Source of the DNA: Nitrosarchaeum sp.
GTDB taxonomy: Archaea > Thermoproteota > Nitrososphaeria > Nitrososphaerales > Nitrosopumilaceae
Assembly (NCBI RefSeq): GCF_035968265.1
Contig: NZ_JAVYIM010000002.1
Span: 330,907-394,906 of the forward strand
Length of the DNA: 64,000 bases
Reading direction: 5' to 3'
In this document: positions 34,679 to 44,644 of the stretch, piece by piece
How positions within the stretch are numbered: the stretch's first letter is position 1
Layout of the letters: the number at the start of each line of letters is the position of its first letter
Made by a program: the position numbers and the translations under genes
Notes under the pieces: generated by a model
What the model was told of the DNA's origin: nothing
Databases searched by the model: none
Seen by the model: the letters and a program-made list of their open reading frames with translations, nothing else

Positions 34679-34738
34679 TTCTTAATTAAATTTCATTGTA
34701 TTCTTTTAGCTTTTTTATGTTTATTTTATTTGGTTGAT

Positions 34739-35116
34739 TTATGATTCAATACTATCGTGAAAATATTTGGATCTCCAAGACATGAGATTATTGAAAATTT
34801 CTAAATAATTATCTTCTTTAGTAGTAACATGTATGTGGCCATATACATCTTTAAAATAACCTTCAAAAACCAATGTGCATTGTTTTTTAAATAAAGGTAT
34901 GGTTACTCCAACTTTTTTAATTTTCTTAAACTCGTATTTATCAATCCTGATGGTTTTATCTCTAATTACTAGCTGTTTTTTTAAATTATTTTTGTTGATG
35001 TCCTTATCCACTTGACTAATAACCCAATCAGGCCATTTTTGAGTATCCAGGGGCCAATGATGAATGTGTACTTTATCTGCCAAGAAATTAATTTCTGAAA
35101 ATTCATTTTTAGACAA
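34739..35116 (-). CDS. Hypothetical protein, 125 aa
   Basis: Unassigned basic soluble protein with a Trp/His-rich N-terminus (HIHHWPLDTQKWPDW, residues 17-31) and a beta-rich second half including YGHIHVTTKEDN. No cysteine cluster or membrane segment. Intact frame between two plus-strand genes; role unknown. Confidence 0.55.
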   Translation of the reverse strand: MSKNEFSEINFLADKVHIHHWPLDTQKWPDWVISQVDKDINKNNLKKQLVIRDKTIRIDKYEFKKIKKVGVTIPLFKKQCTLVFEGYFKDVYGHIHVTTKEDNYLEIFNNLMSWRSKYFHDSIES

Positions 35117-35353
35117 TAACTAATTTTGATATTATTTCAACTTAAAGATATGCAAAACCAGATGATGTAATATTTGTAACATCTTACATCTCGGCAATGG
35201 ATCTAAATGGCTACTATAAGAAAAATTAAAAATAGTTAATCCGTAAACTCTCTCTTCACAAATTTATTTCTCTTTGGAACTGGACAAAAAATAGACAAAA
35301 TACTTTAGAAATTCATAGCGTAATTATATAATCTTAATAATCAAAAGATCCGT

Positions 35354-37015
35354 ATGAATCGTTTACTGCCGTGGACGATATTGGCAGTCTCAATTTTACT
35401 TACTATATTTGTAACATTTCTGATTCATACTTCTATGCATGATGCGGCTGAAGAAAAATTCAATGCACAAATCGATGCAACTGTCTATGCAATACAAAAT
35501 CGTATTAAAACATATGAACAAGTTTTAGGTGGTGCAAGTGGACTTTTTGCTGCTTCAGATAATATGACTCGTGAAAAATGGAAAAGATTTGTAGATGAAC
35601 AAGATGTACGTGATCGTTTTCCCGGAATCCAAGGTGTTGGTGTTTCAACAATAATCTATGATAAAGATAATCTCGCATCTCATATTGAGCAAGTTCGAAA
35701 TGAAGGATTTCCAAATTATACTGTCTGGCCAGAAGGAGATCGAAAAGAATATCATCCTGTTATTTATTTGGAACCATTTGATACAAGAAATCAACGCGCC
35801 TTTGGATATGATATGTATTCTGAACCTACAAGGCAATCTGCTATTGATCTTGCACGTGAATCCGGACTACCTACTTTATCTGGAAAGATAAAACTAATTC
35901 AAGAAACAGAAACCGATGTACAATCTGGGTTTCTGATTTATTTTCCAATATATGATCAAGAAAAATCTATACAATCCATTGAAGACAGAATAAATGCATT
36001 TGAAGGATTTGTTTACGCCCCATTCCGTATGAACGATCTTATGACAAACACTATTGGCGAAACATATCCTAATATTGTTTTTGTAATCTATGATGAAAAT
36101 GAAGATCCTGAAAATATTTTGTTTGATTATGCCAAAATAAATAATATTGATGAAAGTGATATTGATTATATCTTTACAAAAACATTGACAATCAATGTAG
36201 ACCAAAAAAATTGGATTTTAAAATTTAATGCATTACACTCACTACATAATGATGTTGAAAATCCTTTAATCATATTGATATTATCTGTGGGATTTGGGTT
36301 GTCTACTGCTCTATTTTTTATATTTCGTGCTCACAATAAAATACTTAGACTCACGGAACAATCTGCTCGTGAAGAAAAAATGATAGCAATTGGAGAACTT
36401 TCAGCAAGATTAGTGCATGATATTCGTAATCCTTTAACAGCCATTATTTCATGGGCCCAATTAATACAATTGGCATTAAAAGAAAAACCAAATGAGAAAA
36501 TTACTAAACATGTAGATTCAATTTTAGACTCTACTGAAAGAATTACATTTCAATTAAAAACTGTAATGGATTTTGTCAAAGCCAAGCCAAAAACCATAGA
36601 TTTGCATTCTTTATCTTCATTATTTGACGAATCTATCAAAACAACTCCAATACCTGATGAAGTCAAGATAAATGTTCCAAACACTGATTTAAAGATTGAA
36701 TGTGATTCATCACAAATGGTTGTAGTTTTTAGTAATCTAATTACTAATTCAGTTCAGGCGATGAATGGAAAAGGCAATATCGTAGTTAATTTTGAAGTCA
36801 AAAAGAATAATTTGATAATAGAATTTGTTGATACCGGACCTGGAATATCAAAAGAAAATATCTCTAAAATATTTGATCCGTTATTTACCACTAAAGACAC
36901 TGGTATTGGATTGGGCTTAGTGAGCTGTAAATCCATAATTGAACATCATAAAGGAACAATTTCCGTAAAGAACAATCCTACAACATTTACAATTAACCTT
37001 CCACTAAAACAATAA
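35354..37015 (+). CDS. CHASE-domain sensor histidine kinase
   Basis: A 553-residue membrane sensor kinase. TM1 spans about residues 7-26, an extracytoplasmic CHASE domain about 45-240 (GGASGLFAASDNMTREKW; RDRFPGIQGVG), TM2 about 303-325. The phospho-acceptor is His355 in LVHDIRNPL, then the ATPase domain with N-box NLITNSVQAM (461-470), DTGPG (493-497) and GIGLGL (517-522). CHASE domains sense small extracellular molecules. No response regulator is adjacent; the TPR regulator at 30.6 kb is a possible partner. Confidence 0.92.
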   Translation: MNRLLPWTILAVSILLTIFVTFLIHTSMHDAAEEKFNAQIDATVYAIQNRIKTYEQVLGGASGLFAASDNMTREKWKRFVDEQDVRDRFPGIQGVGVSTIIYDKDNLASHIEQVRNEGFPNYTVWPEGDRKEYHPVIYLEPFDTRNQRAFGYDMYSEPTRQSAIDLARESGLPTLSGKIKLIQETETDVQSGFLIYFPIYDQEKSIQSIEDRINAFEGFVYAPFRMNDLMTNTIGETYPNIVFVIYDENEDPENILFDYAKINNIDESDIDYIFTKTLTINVDQKNWILKFNALHSLHNDVENPLIILILSVGFGLSTALFFIFRAHNKILRLTEQSAREEKMIAIGELSARLVHDIRNPLTAIISWAQLIQLALKEKPNEKITKHVDSILDSTERITFQLKTVMDFVKAKPKTIDLHSLSSLFDESIKTTPIPDEVKINVPNTDLKIECDSSQMVVVFSNLITNSVQAMNGKGNIVVNFEVKKNNLIIEFVDTGPGISKENISKIFDPLFTTKDTGIGLGLVSCKSIIEHHKGTISVKNNPTTFTINLPLKQ

Positions 37016-37159
37016 TTTACTAATACCTTGAATGTCTTGCTTGTAAAATTTTATTTCTAATCAACACAATTTATAATTTCAACTTTACATCCGTAGATAT
37101 ATCGGCAGATTTAACGACCATTTTTAACTAAAAGCTATGTTTTTTGACCCTTTTTCATT

Positions 37160-37324
37160 ATGGGATATATTTGTCTCTTAATTAGTAATGCCAATAACAT
37201 GTTTGCTGAGAATTCAAGTAATACTTTGGAATATCTACAACTAAAATACTTCATCTCAAAAATTAATATGGATGCTGATGATGAGCGGAAAAGCCGTCTG
37301 ACGTATGATGAGGATTATGAGTAA
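37160..37324 (+). CDS. Possible small protein, 54 aa
   Basis: An open frame MGYICLL... to ...DEDYE with a polar, acidic C-terminal half (MDADDERKSR) and a TAA stop, filling a 361-nt gap between the histidine kinase and dph6. It may begin at the inner ATG 37199. No motif and no clear promoter, so it may be chance. The rest of this gap shows nothing else. Confidence 0.35.
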   Translation: MGYICLLISNANNMFAENSSNTLEYLQLKYFISKINMDADDERKSRLTYDEDYE

Positions 37325-37376
37325 TGAAGCATCCCACACATCTTTTTCAAAGATTTGTTGATTTTTTTATATTGAA

Positions 37377-38066
37377 ATGAAACTTGCATCTCTTTTTTCA
37401 GGTGGAAAAGATAGCCTTTATTCTGTATTCCTGGCAAAAAAGCAAGGTTATGAAGTAAGTTGTCTATTAAGTGTATTTCCTAAATCTGCTGAAAGTCATT
37501 TATTACATCATCCTAATTTACAATGGACAAAACTCCAATCACAATCAATGCAAATTCCTCAATTAATAATAGAATCAAACTCAGATGAGACTAACAATGA
37601 AATAACATCACTAGAAAAAATTTTGCTAAAATCTATTGAACAATATGGAATTGAAGGAATAGTACACGGTGGCATACAAAGCCAATTTCAAAAAGAAAAA
37701 TTTGAAAATTTATGTAATAAACTAAATCTTGAATCTGTTACCCCACTGTGGAATAGTAATCCGTTTGAATACATGAATGAATTAATCTCTTCAAATTTTC
37801 GATTCATTATTTCTAGTGTTTCATCTGGAGGGTTAGATGATTTATGGCTTGGAAAGATAATTACCAAAAATGATATATTAATTTTATATGGTCTCTCTAA
37901 AAAATTTGGTTTTAATTTAAATTTTGAAGGGGGTGAAGCAGAAACGTTTGTTGTTGACTGTCCGCTTTTTTCACATTCAATTGATATTGTTAAATCTGAA
38001 AAGATTTGGGATGGATATAGAGGAAGGTTTGAAATAGTGGATGCGAGGCTAAATTATAATGCTTGA
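37377..38066 (+). CDS. dph6: Diphthine-ammonia ligase Dph6
   Basis: A 229-residue PP-loop ATP pyrophosphatase. SGGKDS at 8-13 is the ATP loop; GGEAETFVVDCPLF near residue 195 is the hallmark of the Dph6/DUF71 family. It performs the final amidation of diphthamide on elongation factor 2. Its end overlaps srp54 by 8 nt, so the two are cotranscribed. Confidence 0.9.
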   Translation: MKLASLFSGGKDSLYSVFLAKKQGYEVSCLLSVFPKSAESHLLHHPNLQWTKLQSQSMQIPQLIIESNSDETNNEITSLEKILLKSIEQYGIEGIVHGGIQSQFQKEKFENLCNKLNLESVTPLWNSNPFEYMNELISSNFRFIISSVSSGGLDDLWLGKIITKNDILILYGLSKKFGFNLNFEGGEAETFVVDCPLFSHSIDIVKSEKIWDGYRGRFEIVDARLNYNA

Positions 38067-39384
38067 TGGTCTTAAGAATAACCTTCGTGATGCAATTAAG
38101 AAAATTGTAAAATCTTCTGGCATAGATGAAGAACTTATCAAAGAGTTATCAAAAAATGTTCAGAGAGCATTATTGCAATCAGATGTTAATGTGCGATTGG
38201 TTCTTGAAATTACAAAGCAAATAGAAACAAGATCATTAAATGAAACGCCCCCTCCTGGACTCTCTAGAAAAGATCATATTGTAAAAATTTTATATGATGA
38301 ACTTGCAAAACTGCTAGGAAAAGAATCTGATTTTGATTTTAAATCTGGTAAACAAAACAAGTTGATCATGCTTGGGATCCAAGGTAGCGGAAAAACAACT
38401 GTAACTGCTAAACTTGCTAAATTCTTAACCAAACAGGGATATTCTGTTGGTGTCATAGGGGCTGATACGTACAGACCTGGGGCTCTAGTGCAATTAAAAA
38501 CCATGTGTGAAAAATCTAATGTCGAGGTATATGGTGAACCAAATAACAAAAATTCTCCCGATATTGTGAAAAATGGATTAAAGTATTTTGAATCGTTGCC
38601 TTTAGATGTGATATTGATTGATACTGCTGGACGACATAAAGAAGAAAAAGATCTTTTGTCTGAAATGGAGCAAATTAACAAGGTATCAGAACCTGATCTT
38701 GCAATACTTGTAATTGACGGAACTATCGGTCAACAATGTTTCAATCAAGCAGAAGCATTTCATAAAACAATTCCAGTGGGTGGAATTATTATTACAAAAT
38801 TAGATAGCTCTGCAAAAGGCGGAGGTGCAATAGCTGCATCTGCAGCTACGGGTGCCCAAATCATGTATATCGGAACTGGCGAAAGAATCGATGATTTAGA
38901 AAAGTTTTCACCAACACGATTTGTTGGTAGATTGCTTGGAATGGGTGATATTCAGGCAGTTTTGGATTTGGCAAAAAGATTAGAAAATGAAGGTGATGAT
39001 GTTAGACTAAAAAGAATTTCAAGTGGAAAAATGAACATGGATGATTTTTTCTATCAATTGGAAGAAGTTACCAAAGTAGGATCATTGAAAGGATTTCTTG
39101 ATAACATGCCAGGACTTTCAGGTATGGTTAAAGATGATCAATTAGATCAAATGGAAGGACGAGTTTCTAAATGGAGATTTATTATTCAAAGTATGACAAA
39201 GGAAGAAAAAGCAGATCCTGATCTAATGAATTCATCTAGAATTAAAAGAATTTCAAGGGGGTCTGGTTGGCCAGAACACGAAGTTAAGGAATTATTAAAA
39301 AATTATAAGAATTCAAAAAGTATGATGAAGGCATCAAAAGGAAGACAGATGCAGGGCACTCTTCGTCGCATGGGATTCGGTTAG
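38059..39384 (+). CDS. srp54: Signal recognition particle GTPase SRP54
   Basis: A 441-residue SRP54: N-domain (1-90), G-domain with P-loop GIQGSGKTT (106-114), [16 protein letters not shown], and a Met-rich M domain (about 305-441) that ends MGFG and binds the signal sequence and SRP RNA. Targets ribosomes to the Sec translocon. Second gene of the dph6-srp54-pus10 group. Confidence 0.97.
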   Translation: MLDGLKNNLRDAIKKIVKSSGIDEELIKELSKNVQRALLQSDVNVRLVLEITKQIETRSLNETPPPGLSRKDHIVKILYDELAKLLGKESDFDFKSGKQNKLIMLGIQGSGKTTVTAKLAKFLTKQGYSVGVIGADTYRPGALVQLKTMCEKSNVEVYGEPNNKNSPDIVKNGLKYFESLPLDVILIDTAGRHKEEKDLLSEMEQINKVSEPDLAILVIDGTIGQQCFNQAEAFHKTIPVGGIIITKLDSSAKGGGAIAASAATGAQIMYIGTGERIDDLEKFSPTRFVGRLLGMGDIQAVLDLAKRLENEGDDVRLKRISSGKMNMDDFFYQLEEVTKVGSLKGFLDNMPGLSGMVKDDQLDQMEGRVSKWRFIIQSMTKEEKADPDLMNSSRIKRISRGSGWPEHEVKELLKNYKNSKSMMKASKGRQMQGTLRRMGFG

Positions 39385-39418
39385 AATTTTTATTTCTTTG
39401 TAAATACTGAAAATTAAA

Positions 39419-40576
39419 ATGACTATTAAAGAAATTATTCCTATTTCAAATGAATTAATGAAAAATTATGGTTTATGCGATAGTTGTCTAGGTAGACTTT
39501 TTTCTAAACAACTACATTTATCTTCTAATAAATTACTTGGAAAAAAATTAAAGGCACATGTAAAACAATCACAAAAAAAATGTTTTATTTGTAAAAATTT
39601 ATTGGATGATCTTTCTGCATATTTGAAATTAATGTTGGATGCTTCTTCAAAATATAATTATTCCTCAATAGTTATTGGAGCCTTAATCAAACCGTCTATA
39701 ATAGATCGAGATGATTATATAAAATCAAAATACAAACTACGTGGAATCGATAGTGTTAAAACCGATATTACAAAAGAACTTGGAAAACAATTTGTAAAAA
39801 AAACAAAAAAAATTATTGATTTTTTAAATCCGGATCTTACATTTACAATTAATTTTAAAGATGAATCATGTCAGATACGCTCAAAATCAATTGTATTATA
39901 CGGACAATATACAAAGTCTAAACGAGGACTACCGCAAAAACAAAAGTCTTGCACTAACTGTTCTGGAAAAGGTTGTAAGAGTTGTAACCTTCATGGTATT
40001 TCTGAGTATGGTAGCATTGAGGGTAAAATCTCCGAATTTCTTTTTACTACATTTGGAGGCACTACTGCAAAATTTACTTGGGTTGGAGGTGAAGATCAAT
40101 CAAGTCTAGTTTTAGGTTCAGGTCGTCCATTTTTTGTCAAGCTTCAAAACCCCTTTAAAAGAAATATTTCACTACCAAAAAAAATAATTTCTGATCAAGT
40201 TGTTATTCATAATTTGAAAATTATATCTGACCCTCCAAAAACTCCTATCAAATTCAACTCGCTAATAGAATTAAAAATATCTACAGAGCATGAAATTATT
40301 TCTGAGAATCTTAAAAAATTAAAGAATATGCTTTCAAATCCTGTCGTGGTTTATGAAAAATCTGGAAAACGTTCTGAAAAGGCTGTTTCTATTTTAAAAT
40401 ATAAAAAAATATCCAAAAATCTTTTTAATCTAATTATCAAAGCTGAAGGCGGATTACCTGTAAAACGATTTGTCGATGGTGATGATGTGACTCCTGGAAT
40501 CTCTCAAATGATGAATGATAGATGCACTTGTGTGGCATTTGATTTTCTCGAAATTACCCTAAATGATAACAATTAA
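39419..40576 (+). CDS. pus10: tRNA pseudouridine synthase Pus10
   Basis: A 385-residue archaeal Pus10 making pseudouridine 54 and/or 55 in tRNA. Zinc-binding cysteines are in CDSC (20, 23) and CFIC (near 60); a THUMP-like segment follows; the catalytic region is GGEDQSSLVLGSGRPFF with its Asp. A further Cys-rich insert, SCTNCSGKGCKSC, lies near residue 180. Starts 34 nt after srp54. Confidence 0.92.
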   Translation: MTIKEIIPISNELMKNYGLCDSCLGRLFSKQLHLSSNKLLGKKLKAHVKQSQKKCFICKNLLDDLSAYLKLMLDASSKYNYSSIVIGALIKPSIIDRDDYIKSKYKLRGIDSVKTDITKELGKQFVKKTKKIIDFLNPDLTFTINFKDESCQIRSKSIVLYGQYTKSKRGLPQKQKSCTNCSGKGCKSCNLHGISEYGSIEGKISEFLFTTFGGTTAKFTWVGGEDQSSLVLGSGRPFFVKLQNPFKRNISLPKKIISDQVVIHNLKIISDPPKTPIKFNSLIELKISTEHEIISENLKKLKNMLSNPVVVYEKSGKRSEKAVSILKYKKISKNLFNLIIKAEGGLPVKRFVDGDDVTPGISQMMNDRCTCVAFDFLEITLNDNN

Positions 40577-40602
40577 CTAATCCCTGTTTTTTCACATTAT
40601 TC

Positions 40603-40704
40603 ATGCCCATGAGAAAAAAAGGTAAACATACAAGACGTGCCGATCAACGAGCTGATAGACGTAGAAAAAAGACTGCGAAATCTGGAAAGCCAAAATCTAG
40701 ATAG
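40603..40704 (+). CDS. Very basic mini-protein, 33 aa
   Basis: A 33-residue frame (31 if the second ATG at 40609 is used) between pus10 and the zincin-like gene. Nearly half its residues are Arg or Lys (KKGKHTRRADQRADRRRKK and a KSGKPKSR end), with no hydrophobic residue of note. Such composition is typical of tiny ribosomal proteins like eL41 or Thx, although I cannot match it to either. Starts 26 nt after pus10 and so is probably cotranscribed. Confidence 0.6.
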   Translation: MPMRKKGKHTRRADQRADRRRKKTAKSGKPKSR

Positions 40705-40743
40705 AATCAACCTTTTTACATTCTAATTCCTCGAGGTGATACA

Positions 40744-41451
40744 TTGGATCCGTTAGTACGACTAAAAGAAGCCCGTCTTAAAGGACTAATCCCAGACGAT
40801 GTTTATGATCTTATTGTAAAACGATTTCCTATAACCGTTGAGGGAATTAATAGAATTGAAAAAGCATCGGGGATTCGTTATCCCACTGCTTATGTGGAAC
40901 CATCAATTGTTATTTCATCTCCAAATCCTAATTCCTACGAGTTTGGGATATTATTTGCTAGAACCATCCCTGTATTTTTTGATGAAAAATTTCATGTAGT
41001 GATTCAAATCTCTGCACCTTTGGTTGCATATGGTCTAAAGGGTACAATTCATGCAATTTTGGCACATGAGTTTTTACATTTTCTTGAATTGACTAGAAAA
41101 ATTTCTAAAATGGATTTACTTTCAGATGAAATTACTGGAAATCTCTTTGAAAGTGTCTATGCTGATGAGGGAAGATTGTTTGAACCTAAGGTTGTGTTTA
41201 AAGATAGAACTTTGTTAGATCACATTACTAAACGGTTTCCAGCTGGTTTTAGGGATTACAAATTAGAAGATAAGGTGATGAAATTTTGGATAGAGAAAAA
41301 TCTTCCAAAAATCAATATTTCACTTGATGCAAACACTGTAAAACTATCAGCTGAATCACTGGCAAAAATAAAACTGGATCCTTTATTCCTAGATAAAATA
41401 GCACAACTTGAACAAAAAAATGCTAAAATTAAAACCAAAAAACTTTATTGA
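40744..41451 (+). CDS. Zincin-like protein with HExxH motif
   Basis: A 235-residue soluble protein of no family I can name. HEFLH at 108-112, preceded by a hydrophobic helix, is a metalloprotease-type zinc motif; Glu136 or Glu142 (ESVYADEGRLF) could be the third ligand. It lacks a signal peptide, so any peptidase activity would be internal. TTG start. Catalytic function is inferred from one motif. Confidence 0.7.
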   Translation: MDPLVRLKEARLKGLIPDDVYDLIVKRFPITVEGINRIEKASGIRYPTAYVEPSIVISSPNPNSYEFGILFARTIPVFFDEKFHVVIQISAPLVAYGLKGTIHAILAHEFLHFLELTRKISKMDLLSDEITGNLFESVYADEGRLFEPKVVFKDRTLLDHITKRFPAGFRDYKLEDKVMKFWIEKNLPKINISLDANTVKLSAESLAKIKLDPLFLDKIAQLEQKNAKIKTKKLY

Positions 41452-41501
41452 TAATTTTTCTATATTTTTTTGTTATTGATGTACAATTATTGTATATGAA
41501 A

Positions 41502-41858
41502 CTAATTTTGTAATTCTGCAATAATTGATTTAGTTTTAGAAATTATATTCATATAATCAATATTAGGATCTGTGCTTAGCAAAAAGAGATTTTTATCAAG
41601 TTGAATACTAATTAAAATGACATTTTCATATTCTGTAACTGATAATTTTTCTTTACCAAATTTATAAGATAAATTTTGCAGACGGGTCCATCTTTCAAAA
41701 GTATAATGAACTGACATTTTGACTTCTTGTTCATTTAGTAATGTTACGTCGTCTCGATTTTTTTCAATTATTAAATCCCCTTTTGAGTCTAATACCCCTG
41801 TGAATCTAACATGTGGATCTACTTCGAATATTTTATTACATAATTTTTCAAAATCCAT
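41502..41858 (-). CDS. DUF6659/roadblock-like protein
   Basis: A 118-residue protein starting MDFEKLCNKIFEVDPHVRF with a following GVLDSKGDLI strand pair and a VILISIQLDKN strand, as in thaumarchaeal profilin-like proteins. Several such paralogues are usual in this group. A regulatory sensing role is guessed. Stand-alone. Confidence 0.65.
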   Translation of the reverse strand: MDFEKLCNKIFEVDPHVRFTGVLDSKGDLIIEKNRDDVTLLNEQEVKMSVHYTFERWTRLQNLSYKFGKEKLSVTEYENVILISIQLDKNLFLLSTDPNIDYMNIISKTKSIIAELQN

Positions 41859-41970
41859 TTTTCGTCAGTCTTTTTAACTCCTATCTGTCTTCTTATTATA
41901 TTTTTTTTAGAATATTTTGATATGGGGAATTTTGTGAAAAGTTAAACTGATTTTTAATTAGATTAATGTT

Positions 41971-42162
41971 CTATTGATTAAATTCTGTTAATCCACATTT
42001 TCCACAAGTGTTTCTATCTTTGTGTTTAGACATGAAAACTCCTTTTCCACATCTAGAACAATTTTTTCTACCTCTTGTTATTTTGTCTTTGTCTACTTTG
42101 AAATATTTATAGACATTTGGACTAGAGCCTTTTTTTCCTGCAGATGCTTTTTTTGCTGCCAT
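41971..42162 (-). CDS. rps27ae: 30S ribosomal protein S27ae
   Basis: A 63-residue basic zinc-ribbon ribosomal protein: [23 protein letters not shown] holds four cysteines. Basic, Ala/Lys-rich N-terminus. Its ATG overlaps the S24e stop by 1 nt, the usual S24e-S27ae order of Archaea. Confidence 0.93.
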   Translation of the reverse strand: MAAKKASAGKKGSSPNVYKYFKVDKDKITRGRKNCSRCGKGVFMSKHKDRNTCGKCGLTEFNQ

Positions 42163-42503
42163 TATTCAGTTTTCTCCGCAGTCGCTTCAGCATTTGCATT
42201 ATCTGCTTCTGCTTGTTTGGCTTTTGTCTTTTCAATTCTTTTGAAGATTATTGGGTTAACATGTTTTTTTGCTAATCCTTCATCATCGTAAATGAAGAAA
42301 GTTCCTGTAACAAGTGCTTTTCCAACATGAGTTTGTAATCTCATAGGAATTATAATTTTTCCCGAAAGTTTGAATTCTTTTGTAATCATATCTACTGCCT
42401 CAAGTTTTTTGAGTTTACCCCCTAATCCTGTAAAATTACAGATCAGTTCTCTTCTTGATAGAAAGGCGTTATTTACGTCAGTTACGGTCTGAATAATAGA
42501 CAT
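42162..42503 (-). CDS. rps24e: 30S ribosomal protein S24e
   Basis: A 113-residue protein with the typical core [27 protein letters not shown] and a charged Ala/Glu-rich C-terminus. I start at ATG 42503 (MSIIQTV) rather than 42530, because the 9-residue extension has no counterpart in S24e. Cotranscribed with S27ae. Confidence 0.88.
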   Translation of the reverse strand: MSIIQTVTDVNNAFLSRRELICNFTGLGGKLKKLEAVDMITKEFKLSGKIIIPMRLQTHVGKALVTGTFFIYDDEGLAKKHVNPIIFKRIEKTKAKQAEADNANAEATAEKTE

Positions 42504-42541
42504 GTATCCAAAATCCTTAAGATATTTCATATAAACCTTGA

Positions 42542-43147
42542 TTGATAATAGAGAACAAATTTAAGAAAATTCAGTCTAATTCCCACATGGAACGATATAT
42601 GATTCATTTAAAAAATAACAATTACAGTCCTAAAGATTCCTCTTTTCTTGTAAATCATGCAAGAAAAATATGTTCTACAATACCAGCTTCAGTAAGAGTT
42701 GCTAGAGTTGCACGTAAATTTTTGGAATTTGACGTCTCTGTAAATCCTGAAGATTTGGATCTCGTGATTGAAAAATTATCCCCAATTGGATCTTTGGATA
42801 ATGCAAGACATATCTTTGAAGAAAAGATTGGAAAGGAAGATGGAACTCGTGATGGTGTTTTCTATTTTAATAATGAACGATTTTGGGAAAGTCATGAATC
42901 TTTAGAAGGTGTATGGAAGCAATGTTATGGCCGAGAAAAAGAACTTGTTCAGGGAATTATTCTTCTTGCAGTTGCATTTGCTCATGCACAAAAAAATGAA
43001 TCTCGTATAGGTATTGGAATGTTACAGCGAGCGTTAGAAAAATTAGGCGACTCTCCTAGAACTTATGGCGAAATTGATGTTGATAGGATTAGAAATAAAA
43101 TCAAAGAAATGCAAAAAACTGAAGAATTAACTATATTTGAGATTTGA
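42542..43147 (+). CDS. DUF309-family protein
   Basis: A 201-residue protein. The C-terminal half has the DUF309 signature ERFWESHESLEGVWK with the later LVQGIILLAVAFAHAQ helix; the first 90 residues are an extra domain of unknown type. The start may be ATG 42587 (MERYMIH) instead. Function unknown. Its 3' end overlaps the converging apgM by 17 nt. Confidence 0.75.
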   Translation: MIIENKFKKIQSNSHMERYMIHLKNNNYSPKDSSFLVNHARKICSTIPASVRVARVARKFLEFDVSVNPEDLDLVIEKLSPIGSLDNARHIFEEKIGKEDGTRDGVFYFNNERFWESHESLEGVWKQCYGREKELVQGIILLAVAFAHAQKNESRIGIGMLQRALEKLGDSPRTYGEIDVDRIRNKIKEMQKTEELTIFEI

Positions 43148-44396
43148 TTAAATTAAGAGCTGTTGTTACGACATCTGCTCCTTGAATTAGACCAATGCTG
43201 CCTTTTTTAGCTTGATTTTCAGTTACTCTCGTTGTTCCATCGTTTTTGATAAAATTTCCTGATACTAAAATTGGTACAGGGTCATCACTGTGTCCTTTAT
43301 TGATACATGGTGTCGAATGATCTGCTGAAATAACTATTGCAACTTTATCAAAATTAATATTTTCAAGTAGTGTTTTGAAAAATCTACGATCAATCTCTTC
43401 AATGTTTTTCATTTTTCCAATAGCATCTCCGTCGTGACCAAATTCATCTGGTCCTTTTAGATGAACATAAATTGCATTCTGAGTTTCCATTGCTTTTGCA
43501 GCTACTCTTGCTTTTTCCTCATAATCTGTTAATCCTCCTGCTTCAAATGCTTTCATCTTTAACACTTCTGAAATTCCAAGTTCTACTGGCATATCTACAA
43601 TACATGAAAAATTCATAGAATACATTTCATTAATTGGCTTTACATCTGGATATTTGTTTCCTGCATCTCTTAGTAAAATACAACTCAAACTTTTCTTTTT
43701 TTCATTGATTCTTTTTTTATTAATCTGACTTTCTTTCATAATTTGCAGTGATTGTGCCGTAAATTCGTTAACTAATTTAGCAGTTTTTTTAGCACTTTCA
43801 GTTTCATCTAACGGTAAACATTTTTCAATTCGCAAAAAATCTCCCACCGCTTTTGCTATTCCCATACCTTCTACTCTGGCATATGCAGGATCCGTGTTAG
43901 TAATTTGAGATGATAATTTTTCGTTTTCAGTCCTAATTCTTACTGTAACTCTGTGACCTATGGTGGGTGATACAACGACTGATGTATTTGGAAATGAAAA
44001 TTTAATTTTATTTTCAATTTCTTTTGCAACTCCATCCGCGTCATTTTTTTCAATATGTCTTCCTGCACGTCTATCAACAATAATTCCTTCATCATTTAAT
44101 GTTGCATAATTTCCTCTAAGTGCTAAATCTCCATCTTTAAAGTCAATTCCTACTCCTATCGCTTCTATTACTCCTCTTCCTGCATAATCAACATGATGAA
44201 ATCTGTATCCTAGCATGTTGAAAACTGCAATGTCTGATTCTGGCGCAATTCCTTTTCCTACAGAAATGACTTCTCCTATTACTCCCTTTTGTGCTAATTT
44301 ATCTAGAGTAGGGGTATTTGCTGCTTCTAATGGTGTCTTACCATCCAGATCTGGATGTGGAAGATCTCCTACCCCATCTAAAAGAACATAAATCAT
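43131..44396 (-). CDS. apgM: Archaeal 2,3-bisphosphoglycerate-independent phosphoglycerate mutase
   Basis: A 421-residue alkaline-phosphatase-superfamily enzyme interconverting 3- and 2-phosphoglycerate. The start VLLDGVGDLPHP with its metal-binding Asp, GKGIAPESDIAVFNMLGY with the catalytic Ser, and the C-terminal SADHSTPC metal site are clear. Works with PGK (11.0 kb) in central carbon metabolism. Confidence 0.94.
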   Translation of the reverse strand: MIYVLLDGVGDLPHPDLDGKTPLEAANTPTLDKLAQKGVIGEVISVGKGIAPESDIAVFNMLGYRFHHVDYAGRGVIEAIGVGIDFKDGDLALRGNYATLNDEGIIVDRRAGRHIEKNDADGVAKEIENKIKFSFPNTSVVVSPTIGHRVTVRIRTENEKLSSQITNTDPAYARVEGMGIAKAVGDFLRIEKCLPLDETESAKKTAKLVNEFTAQSLQIMKESQINKKRINEKKKSLSCILLRDAGNKYPDVKPINEMYSMNFSCIVDMPVELGISEVLKMKAFEAGGLTDYEEKARVAAKAMETQNAIYVHLKGPDEFGHDGDAIGKMKNIEEIDRRFFKTLLENINFDKVAIVISADHSTPCINKGHSDDPVPILVSGNFIKNDGTTRVTENQAKKGSIGLIQGADVVTTALNLIKSQI

Positions 44397-44644
44397 ATGA
44401 ATGTCTGAATTATTGATTCTATCCGTATTTCCAAATTTTTTGCTGCTCTCCTTTAAATCTTACATAAAAATATGCGATCATAAAATTTTTCGTTTTGATT
44501 TGAGAGATGTTGTTTCTGTTTGTTGTTAGTGTTTATAGAATACAAAAAATCTTAAAATGATACTTTTTCATTATTTGTTTTTTTATTTTTAATTTTTTGT
44601 ATATTGGAAAACGTTTTAACATACTTAAACTTCAATTATGAATT

